Shown here: positions 1 through 4,892 of the stretch, piece after piece
How the letters are laid out: the number at the start of each line of letters is the position of its first letter
How positions within the stretch are numbered: the first letter of the stretch is position 1
Source of the DNA: Candidatus Dojkabacteria bacterium CG_4_10_14_0_2_um_filter_Dojkabacteria_WS6_41_15
Lineage (GTDB): Bacteria; Patescibacteriota; Dojkabacteria; GCA-002793355
Direction of reading: 5' to 3'
Assembly: GCA_002793355.1 (NCBI GenBank)
Contig: PFQB01000055.1
Coordinates: forward strand, 1 to 5,164
DNA length: 5,164 nucleotides
Notes under the pieces: generated by a model
Seen by the model: the letters and a program-made list of their open reading frames with translations, nothing else
Database searches by the model: none
What the model was told of the DNA's origin: nothing
Translations under genes and position numbers: made by a program

Positions 1-711
1 TGCCTTGGCTATCTGAAAGTTCTGACCGTCAAGTTCATACGTAATTCTTGAGTTTTCAAGATCCACCATAACCGTTGTTGCTATCTCGAGTGTCTTATCG
101 CCCTGCGGAGAAGTCGCTCGTACTTCGAAAAAGATATTTCCGGGTAAGGAAACCCACTCGAGTGCTGAAAAAGTCATAGTTCCCGATAAATCTTCAGCTG
201 TTTCACCAGAGGTAGTAACGGTAAAGTCTTGCCAAGCAGTGAATAATTGCGTGATGATTTTTTTCAGGTTGTCTAAGTAGGCAATAGATGCTCCTTCTTC
301 GGGAGTTTCCAAATATAAGCGCAACAAATTCCCTGCAGGATCTCTTACTTCTTTCACGTTTGGTTTATCAACTTCTATCTGAGATGGAACGGCTCTTGTA
401 ACTTTTGGTAGTAAAAGCTTCACGACTATGCTCTGCTCACCTACCGCGTACTCCATGTGCCATTCTTCTTCTGTGATTTTTGATGCCTGTGTTGATGCTG
501 GAAGCACTACGGAGATACTGGATTTCCCCTCGTTATCCATGCCATTGGTAAAAAACAGTGTGGTTGTACCGTTGTCTGAAGTCGTTCGATCCAAGTAAAG
601 AGAATAAGTTGCATCTGCCATTTGTTGGACAATGCCGTCAACTTTTCGGTAAAAGATTAACGTAAGCTGCTGATGAATATATTGTTGCAGTTCAGTAAGG
701 AATTCTTCCAT
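1..711 (-). CDS. Hypothetical protein, C-terminus cut by window edge
   Basis: An open frame runs from an ATG at 711-709 to the first base of the window with no stop, giving 237 residues of an incomplete protein. It begins MEEFLTELQQYIHQQL. I do not recognise a family. There is no signal peptide or membrane segment at the N-terminus, so a cytoplasmic location is likely. The first 35 or so residues look helical; much of the remainder alternates hydrophobic and polar residues as in beta-strands (for example SSISVVLPAS near 84-93 and QSIVVKLLLPKV near 113-124). A second helical stretch, AYLDNLKKIITQLF, lies near 164-177. The start is supported by an extended -10 box five bases upstream and by the lack of an in-frame alternative close by. 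No Shine-Dalgarno sequence precedes it. The frame is continuous and protein-like over 711 bases, so it is very probably a real gene; its function is unknown. Confidence 0.8.
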   Translation of the reverse strand, partial: MEEFLTELQQYIHQQLTLIFYRKVDGIVQQMADATYSLYLDRTTSDNGTTTLFFTNGMDNEGKSSISVVLPASTQASKITEEEWHMEYAVGEQSIVVKLLLPKVTRAVPSQIEVDKPNVKEVRDPAGNLLRLYLETPEEGASIAYLDNLKKIITQLFTAWQDFTVTTSGETAEDLSGTMTFSALEWVSLPGNIFFEVRATSPQGDKTLEIATTVMVDLENSRITYELDGQNFQIAKA

Positions 712-716
712 GATTC

Positions 717-725
717 ATTCTAGCA
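717..725 (-). promoter_or_regulatory. Extended -10 promoter of the left hypothetical gene
   Basis: Read on the minus strand the sequence is TGC followed by TAGAAT (722 down to 717), an extended -10 element with five of six matches to TATAAT. Five bases separate it from the ATG at 711, so transcription would start at or next to the start codon. No good -35 hexamer is visible, which the TGn extension could compensate for. Confidence 0.55.
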
Positions 726-742
726 TTCTTTTTCGTTCGCAG

Positions 743-748
743 TATAAT
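743..748 (+). promoter_or_regulatory. -10 box (TATAAT) of the alpha/beta-hydrolase gene
   Basis: A perfect TATAAT lies five bases before the ATG at 754. RNA polymerase normally initiates about 6-8 bases past the -10 box, which falls on the start codon, so the mRNA is predicted to be leaderless. The -35 region (around 720-726) is a poor match to TTGACA. This box lies about 20 bp from the oppositely directed -10 box at 717-722, so the two promoters overlap. Confidence 0.6.
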
Positions 749-753
749 AAGTA

Positions 754-1602
754 ATGCGCATTATTAAATGGCTTGCAGTGTTTCTTTGTCTTATTTGTAT
801 TGGCATTGGGATAAATTCTTATTTTACTGCAGAAGCCAATAAGGCTGAGGATAAACAACTAACAGTAACTGCCACGCCAGAAATTACTCCAATTCCAACA
901 ACAGTAGCCCCGACTCCAATACTAATTGACTATAGCGGAACTTCTCATATTGGTGGCGAGCATTATATTGAATTGTCACCTAAAATCGGGACTGAACAGG
1001 GGTATGTCGCATTCCCAAAAACCGTTGACGAAGCCAATCCTCCAGCAATAGTTGTGTATTATCATGGCTCGGCGCAGAAAATAACGACGAATTTTATAGA
1101 GGACGTTATGAAAAACATGCGGAAGTATGGTGAATATTTCGCTAATAGAAATATTGCGTTTGTGGCGTCAAACCAACACGGGGATAATTGGGGAAATAAG
1201 GTTGCCGTAGAAGACACGCAAGCTTTAGTGGCTTGGGTGCGAAAGCGGTATGTAACCTCCCCCACCATCTATGTATTGGGTTTTAGTATGGGTGGAATGC
1301 CCGCAATGCGTCACGTAATCATGTATCCAAAAGAAGTATCTAGGATTGCACTGCTTGCACCCGCGCAACAGGTAGAAACGTATACAGCTGCTCAGATTAA
1401 GATGTTTAGGAACGTTCCCTTAAAGGTGTGGCACGGTACAGCTGACGTAAATGTTCCCTATTGGGTAACCGAAGAGCTACAGACCTATTTTAAGAAGAAT
1501 AACACACCGGTTGTGGTGGTAACATTGAAAGGAAAGGTGCATTGGGATGTGGATACGGAATATATGAAAGATGTGTATGAATGGTTTTTATTGACGAATT
1601 AA
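754..1602 (+). CDS. Membrane-anchored or secreted alpha/beta-hydrolase (esterase-like)
   Basis: This 282-residue protein is an alpha/beta-hydrolase, probably a carboxylesterase or dienelactone-hydrolase-like enzyme acting outside the membrane; the substrate cannot be told. Residues 4-24 are a hydrophobic signal/anchor segment after a basic MRIIK start. A possible signal-peptidase site (AEA before N29) follows, so either secretion or anchoring is possible. Residues 37-57 form a Thr/Pro-rich linker. The catalytic domain shows the oxyanion-hole strand VVYYHGS (100-106), the nucleophile elbow GFSMGG (176-181, Ser178), the acid loop HGTADVNVP (227-235, Asp231) and the catalytic His263 in KVHWD. 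The triad is complete and in the canonical order, so the enzyme should be active. There is no clear lipobox. The start is fixed by the adjacent TATAAT. Its stop lies 10 bases from the convergent rarA stop. Confidence 0.88.
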   Translation: MRIIKWLAVFLCLICIGIGINSYFTAEANKAEDKQLTVTATPEITPIPTTVAPTPILIDYSGTSHIGGEHYIELSPKIGTEQGYVAFPKTVDEANPPAIVVYYHGSAQKITTNFIEDVMKNMRKYGEYFANRNIAFVASNQHGDNWGNKVAVEDTQALVAWVRKRYVTSPTIYVLGFSMGGMPAMRHVIMYPKEVSRIALLAPAQQVETYTAAQIKMFRNVPLKVWHGTADVNVPYWVTEELQTYFKKNNTPVVVVTLKGKVHWDVDTEYMKDVYEWFLLTN

Positions 1603-1612
1603 CGGAGTAATC

Positions 1613-2803
1613 TTATCGTTGTGTTTCTTCGTAGTAATTTTGTCCCTTTAACTCGTCTGGAAAGCATTCTTGGTCTGCCTTTTTACCCGCAACATCATGG
1701 TCATACTGATAACCTTTGCCGTAACCAATCTCTTTCATAAATTTTGTGGGTGCATTGCGAAAATGCAGAGGAACGGGCAAATTACCGAATTTCTTAATGT
1801 CCTCTGTTGCTTTTTGGTAGGCAACATAGGCAGAGTTGTTCTTGGGTGCTTTCGCGAGATATTCGGCAAGTTGTACCAAGGCTACTCCACATTCAGGCAT
1901 TCCAAGGGTTTTACAGGTTTCGAAAACTTGATTTGCAAGTAAAAGTGCGTTCGGTTGCGCATTTCCTATATCTTCGGAGGCAAATCTAACCAAGCGGCGG
2001 GCAATATAAAGTGGATCCTCGCCTGCTGCAAGCATTCTAACAATCCAATATACCGCAGCTGAAGGATTGCTAGTTCTTAGACTTTTGTGAACTGCAGAAA
2101 TGATATTGTAATGCTCTTCCCCTAGCTTATCGTAGCGAAGGAACTTTTGCATTGCAGCTTCGATAATTTCCTTTGTTAGCTTCTTTTTACCAGCCAGTTG
2201 TGCAGCCAATTCGAATGACGTTAAGGCAAAGCGCATATCACCGTTTGCTAATTCCGCAATATAAGTTAGAAGCTCATCAGTTGTGGCAACGTTTAGCAAT
2301 GCGCAGGCTTTTAGTAAGCGCGTTTTTATGTCTGCCACGGTGTGTTCTTTAAAAATAAAAACGCGCGACCTGGATAATAACGGTGAAATCACTGTAAAAC
2401 TTGGATTCTCTGTTGTTGCCCCGATTAACGTAACAATACCTTGTTCAACAAACGGTAGCAACGCATCTTGCTGTGCTTTATTCCAACGATGTATTTCGTC
2501 GATAAAAAGAATTGTCTTCTTATTTATCTCTGCGTTAACTCTCGCAATTTCTATTATTTTCTTTAGTGCGTCTTTTCCCTCGGTAACGGCAGAAAGTCGG
2601 TGAAAATCGGCCTGAACTGTTTGCGCAATAATCTCTGCCAATGTTGTCTTTCCGGATCCTGGTGGCCCCCAAAATACCATGCTAGGAATACTTCCTGATT
2701 CGATAAAGGATTTCAGTGGACCTTTCTCTCCAACAATATCGTGTTGCCCGACAAACTCATCCAAGGAAATTGGTCGCATACGAAAAGCTAGGGGTTGATC
2801 CAT
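1613..2803 (-). CDS. rarA: RarA/MgsA-type AAA+ ATPase (replication-associated recombination protein A)
   Basis: The 396-residue product is a RarA (MgsA; WRNIP1/Mgs1 family) ATPase. The family is related to clamp-loader subunits and RuvB and acts at stalled or gapped replication forks. It opens with the typical PLAFRMRPISLDEFVGQ segment, followed by Walker A GPPGSGKT (46-53) and Walker B ILFIDEIHR (98-106; Asp102, Glu103). Sensor 1 lies in LIGATTENPS (126-135), and the LLSRSRVF arginine-finger region comes shortly after. The C-terminal half has the family's helical tetramerisation region and ends with the characteristic DELKGQNYYEE tail. Length is close to, slightly below, the usual 400-450 residues, and nothing essential appears missing. 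The ATG at 2803 begins exactly where the family consensus begins and lies six bases from a TATAAT. The gene is monocistronic here: convergent with the hydrolase and back-to-back with the heptamer-flanked cassette. Confidence 0.95.
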   Translation of the reverse strand: MDQPLAFRMRPISLDEFVGQHDIVGEKGPLKSFIESGSIPSMVFWGPPGSGKTTLAEIIAQTVQADFHRLSAVTEGKDALKKIIEIARVNAEINKKTILFIDEIHRWNKAQQDALLPFVEQGIVTLIGATTENPSFTVISPLLSRSRVFIFKEHTVADIKTRLLKACALLNVATTDELLTYIAELANGDMRFALTSFELAAQLAGKKKLTKEIIEAAMQKFLRYDKLGEEHYNIISAVHKSLRTSNPSAAVYWIVRMLAAGEDPLYIARRLVRFASEDIGNAQPNALLLANQVFETCKTLGMPECGVALVQLAEYLAKAPKNNSAYVAYQKATEDIKKFGNLPVPLHFRNAPTKFMKEIGYGKGYQYDHDVAGKKADQECFPDELKGQNYYEETQR

Positions 2804-2809
2804 GGTTCA

Positions 2810-2815
2810 ATTATA
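2810..2815 (-). promoter_or_regulatory. -10 box (TATAAT) of rarA
   Basis: Read on the minus strand, a perfect TATAAT ends six bases before the rarA ATG, predicting a leaderless transcript. No recognisable -35 hexamer lies at 16-18 bp spacing; that position (about 2832-2838) is occupied by the left heptamer array. No Shine-Dalgarno sequence lies between the box and the start. Confidence 0.6.
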
Positions 2816-2826
2816 CTACTTACAAT

Positions 2827-2861
2827 TAGATACTAGATGTTAGATAGCAGATGGCAGACAT
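2827..2861 (+). repeat. Left heptamer array, five TAGATNN-type units
   Basis: Five consecutive 7-base units stand in perfect register: TAGATAC, TAGATGT, TAGATAG, CAGATGG, CAGACAT. The AGA core is invariant in all five, positions 6-7 vary, and the units decay towards the right. Read in the plus direction they point towards the four-helix-bundle gene. The right array carries the same units in opposite orientation: TAGATACTAGATGTTAGATA here matches its complement at 3310-3291 at 19 of 20 bases. The array overlies the expected -35 region of rarA. Confidence 0.85.
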
Positions 2862-2891
2862 TGTTTACAAAACTTAGTGATGATTCATAAT

Positions 2892-2900
2892 TGCTATGTA
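2892..2900 (+). promoter_or_regulatory. Possible extended -10 of the four-helix-bundle gene
   Basis: TGC followed by TATGTA (2895-2900) forms an extended -10-like element ten bases before the ATG at 2911, predicting a leader of only about three to five bases. An alternative is the weaker TAAAAA at 2899-2904, which would sit six bases from the ATG. The region is AT-rich and lacks a good -35, so the call is tentative. Confidence 0.35.
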
Positions 2901-2910
2901 AAAATAATTT

Positions 2911-3261
2911 ATGGAGTTCAAATCAGTATTAAGAGAAAGGTCATTTAGGGCGGGCGTGTCACTTCTGAGAATCCTTTATGAAGTTCAAAAAGTCCATTGT
3001 GAGTATAATCTAACAAACCAATTAATACGTAGCGCCACTTCTATTCATGCAAATTTGCAAGAAAGCAGAGGTTCTGGTTCAAGACGGGATTTTGGTGCAA
3101 AGATAATTATTTCAAGGAAAGAGTGTTTCGAAACAATTTCTTGGCTAGAATTTCTAAGGGAACTTTCGTTTATCGAAATTCTAACCGCAAATCGATATAT
3201 TACTGAATATACAGAAATATTGAAGATGTTAAATAGCACACTACGTTCTCTCAATCGTTAA
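2911..3261 (+). CDS. Four-helix-bundle protein (23S rRNA intervening-sequence / S23 type)
   Basis: The 116-residue protein belongs to the four-helix-bundle family first known from ORFs inside 23S rRNA intervening sequences (TIGR02436/S23 type) and related in fold to Avd, the accessory protein of diversity-generating retroelements. Recognition rests on the core QLIRSATSIHANLQES (37-52), matching the family pattern of an RRA/RSA-x-SI-x-N-x-x-E helix, followed by RRDFGAKIIISRKE (58-71) and ETISWLEFL (74-82). Four helices are expected at roughly 9-29, 34-53, 57-85 and 92-114. The protein is basic at the N-terminus and around 53-60, compatible with nucleic-acid binding. Its molecular role is not established for stand-alone members. 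It is not inside an rRNA gene. Inverted heptamer arrays flank it, the right one starting on the base after its TAA stop. No Shine-Dalgarno sequence is visible. Confidence 0.9.
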   Translation: MEFKSVLRERSFRAGVSLLRILYEVQKVHCEYNLTNQLIRSATSIHANLQESRGSGSRRDFGAKIIISRKECFETISWLEFLRELSFIEILTANRYITEYTEILKMLNSTLRSLNR

Positions 3262-3317
3262 GCTCCTAATATCTAGCCTCTAACATCTATTATCTAAAAT
3301 CTAGTATCTAACAACTA
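3262..3317 (-). repeat. Right heptamer array, eight TAGATNN-type units, inverted
   Basis: Eight units of seven bases stand in unbroken register. Read on the minus strand from the outer end they are TAGTTGT, TAGATAC, TAGATTT, TAGATAA, TAGATGT, TAGAGGC, TAGATAT and TAGGAGC. The central five or six are near-perfect TAGATNN, while both ends have decayed. The array fills the whole space between two stop codons: it starts on the base after the four-helix-bundle TAA and ends one base before the RuBisCO TGA. It cannot fold on itself because all units share one orientation, and there is no T-run, so it is not an intrinsic terminator. Confidence 0.87.
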
Positions 3318-3318
3318 A

Positions 3319-4806
3319 TCAGATAGCGTCCTCATTATGATAAACCGCCGAATTGTCGACTCTATGCGCCTGAGTTCCGTGCTTATTAAAGAATTTTATC
3401 GCTTCGTCCAGTTCTTTGTGCTCTTTGGCGTATTCTTCGAGTGAGACTTCTGCCTTCCAAGCTTCGTAAGATTGAACAACCGCAGTAGCCCCGGCTTTTG
3501 TACCAGATGGGTGAGAGTGTACTCCACCGCCCATGGTTGTAATAAAGTCAATGGTACCAATTACATCAAGGAATTGTGGTAACAATACTGGATTTAATCC
3601 TCCAGAGATAATTGGAGCAGTTTTGCTGATCACACGCCAGGACATTTTGCGCTCTAAGAAGGTATCTAGCCCTCGAGCTCGAGATTGGGCAATTCCCCGT
3701 GCTCCAGAAGCCCAAAGTTCTTCTTCTTTTTTAACTTCTGCAATCATGTCCATGTCGCTTTCTGGAATTTCACTCCAACATTGATCGAAATAGTGTCCCT
3801 TTGCCCTTAGGCGAAGAATTCCTTGTGCAGCGGTGATATCGTCCTTTACATCACCTGCCATTTTACCGACGCCTGCTGTTCCAGTGTGAATGCCTGAGGC
3901 ACCAGCCAAACGTGCGAATTTTGATAAAACTAAGACGGAATACCCAATTGGATTCTCCGCTCGGGTAAAGGCTCCATGGCCTGCTCGGTGAAAATGCAAA
4001 AATACGTTTGGATAGTGTCTGCGTATTGTTTGGACTGCCGTCCAACCTGAGGTAATGCCATCAACCAAGAAGGCGTAACTTCCCGGCTTCATAATTGATG
4101 AAATATAATCGGCTCTTTTAATCATTGTATCGAAGTCTGAAGCGGAAACATTGAAGGAATGTACCTTTGTATGACCTGTTGCTTCCTCAGCTCGATCCAT
4201 GGCCTCGCGAACAGAAACGACCATTTTTTGGAAGGGGGAAAAGTTTTGATCTGCTTGCGGTTCATCATTTTTAACAAAATCTCCGCCACCTACCCAGAAA
4301 TCATAGCAGACTTCGGCATATTCAGTTGAGGTTAGGCCAATTTTCGGTTTAATAATTGAGCCTAAGACGGGTCGGTCAAAGTTCTGTAAATAACCGCGCA
4401 TATCGTCTAAGGTAACTGAAGGGCCGTCGTACTGGTCTAACATTTGTGAAGGAAACCACACATCTAGTAGTTTGCATTCTCTTAATTCTGCCATGCCAAA
4501 AATGTTTCCAGCAATAAAGGTCATGATATTCTGGACATTTCCCCCTCGGTCAAACATTACCCAGGGATACGCTATATACACCAGATTTTTCTCTTTATCG
4601 ATCTTATATACGCGAGCATCGACGCTTTGAGAATACCCGGTCATAGTGCCCACCTTTAGATTTGATCCCGTTGAGGATTCTGCCGCAACTTCAGTGGCTA
4701 CATCTTCAATTTCGATGTCTCCATAAGGAACCATTTTAAAAACAGCAAGCATGAATTCGCCGTTAAAAACTTCTTTGTCGTTTAGATGGAGGTATTGTTC
4801 TTGCAT
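3319..4806 (-). CDS. rbcL: RuBisCO large subunit, form II/III type
   Basis: The 495-residue protein is a ribulose-1,5-bisphosphate carboxylase, converting RuBP plus CO2 into two 3-phosphoglycerate. The N-terminal domain has AAESSTGSN (41-49; Glu43) and Asn101 in FIAGN. The barrel carries IIKPKIGL (151-158; Lys153), the carbamylated-lysine motif GGDFVKNDEP (174-183; Lys179, Asp181, Glu182), HFHRAGHGA (271-279; His273, Arg274), GIHTGT (305-310; His307), loop-6 Lys315 in GVGKM, and SGG at 401-403. All key catalytic residues are present, so activity is expected. An extra segment near 345-396, absent from form II enzymes, marks it as form II/III and corresponds to the assembly-domain insertion known from Methanococcoides burtonii. 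In CPR bacteria and archaea this type is linked to AMP salvage. It is monocistronic and divergent from the next gene; the ATG follows TATCTA by four bases without a Shine-Dalgarno sequence. Confidence 0.95.
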   Translation of the reverse strand: MQEQYLHLNDKEVFNGEFMLAVFKMVPYGDIEIEDVATEVAAESSTGSNLKVGTMTGYSQSVDARVYKIDKEKNLVYIAYPWVMFDRGGNVQNIMTFIAGNIFGMAELRECKLLDVWFPSQMLDQYDGPSVTLDDMRGYLQNFDRPVLGSIIKPKIGLTSTEYAEVCYDFWVGGGDFVKNDEPQADQNFSPFQKMVVSVREAMDRAEEATGHTKVHSFNVSASDFDTMIKRADYISSIMKPGSYAFLVDGITSGWTAVQTIRRHYPNVFLHFHRAGHGAFTRAENPIGYSVLVLSKFARLAGASGIHTGTAGVGKMAGDVKDDITAAQGILRLRAKGHYFDQCWSEIPESDMDMIAEVKKEEELWASGARGIAQSRARGLDTFLERKMSWRVISKTAPIISGGLNPVLLPQFLDVIGTIDFITTMGGGVHSHPSGTKAGATAVVQSYEAWKAEVSLEEYAKEHKELDEAIKFFNKHGTQAHRVDNSAVYHNEDAI

Positions 4807-4810
4807 TAGA

Positions 4811-4840
4811 TAGATACTGTTAAATTATTATGTGTGTGAA
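4811..4840 (-). promoter_or_regulatory. Promoter of the RuBisCO gene
   Basis: On the minus strand, TTCACA (4840-4835, five of six matches to TTGACA) is followed after 18 bases by TATCTA (4816-4811), four bases before the ATG. This is the best -35/-10 pair in the window and again predicts a leaderless or nearly leaderless mRNA. A second -10-like TATACT further upstream (4852-4847) would give a leader of about 35 bases. Confidence 0.5.
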
Positions 4841-4858
4841 TGTAACAGTATAATGAGC

Positions 4859-4887
4859 TTGCAGCATCGAGTCAAATAGCCTATAAT
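4859..4887 (+). promoter_or_regulatory. Promoter of the right-edge hypothetical gene
   Basis: TTGCAG (4859-4864) and a perfect TATAAT (4882-4887) are separated by 17 bases, and the box lies five bases before the ATG at 4893, so the transcript should be leaderless. A further TATAAT at 4849-4854 could act as an upstream alternative start giving a leader of about 30 bases. Confidence 0.55.
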
Positions 4888-4892
4888 ACGCA

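Larger units (their letters stand above)
2827..3317. mobile_element. Putative cassette: four-helix-bundle gene between inverted heptamer arrays
   Basis: The unit of about 490 bp consists of the left TAGATNN array, a 49-bp AT-rich leader, one small gene and the right array in inverted orientation. Both arrays point inward, so a transcript of the whole unit could pair its ends into an imperfect stem around the gene. This recalls, by analogy only, the terminal stems of 23S rRNA intervening sequences that carry S23-type genes. No transposase, integrase or reverse transcriptase is encoded, and no clear target-site duplication was found outside the arrays. Mobility is therefore inference; what is seen is the gene plus its symmetric repeats. 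Confidence 0.4.

Noticed and set aside
754..840. Lipoprotein signal in the hydrolase
   Set aside because: Cysteines at 12 and 15 lie within the hydrophobic core and are not preceded by a proper lipobox; a plain signal peptide or anchor fits better.
1062..1268. Minus-strand frame of 68 codons inside the hydrolase gene
   Set aside because: Antisense shadow of the catalytic domain, with no start signals or recognisable product.
2283..2603. Plus-strand frame of 106 codons antisense to rarA
   Set aside because: It lies wholly inside rarA, has no promoter or family features and reads as a shadow of the conserved ATPase domain.
2911..3261. 23S rRNA intervening sequence in an rRNA gene
   Set aside because: Only the protein family matches; flanking sequence is rarA and RuBisCO, with no rRNA on either side.
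2827..3317. CRISPR array
   Set aside because: The repeats are 7 bases long with no spacers and occur in two short inverted blocks around a gene; no cas gene is present.
3262..3317. Bidirectional intrinsic terminator between the four-helix-bundle and RuBisCO genes
   Set aside because: All units share one orientation, so no local hairpin forms, and there is no GC-rich stem or T-run.
3319..3321. Alternative genetic code with TGA read as glycine
   Set aside because: RuBisCO ends at TGA at the expected C-terminal length, and no gene requires in-frame TGA readthrough.
2816..3325. Target-site duplication flanking the heptamer arrays
   Set aside because: Flanks just outside the arrays (ACTTACAAT on the left, ATCAGATAGC on the right) share no convincing direct repeat.
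3533..3784. Plus-strand frame of 83 codons antisense to RuBisCO
   Set aside because: Fully overlaps the conserved C-terminal half of RuBisCO with no independent support.
4806..4819. TTAGATAGATACTG at the RuBisCO start as another heptamer array copy
   Set aside because: It shares the TAGAT word but has a 4-base rather than 7-base step and only about two units; more simply explained as the -10 region of RuBisCO.
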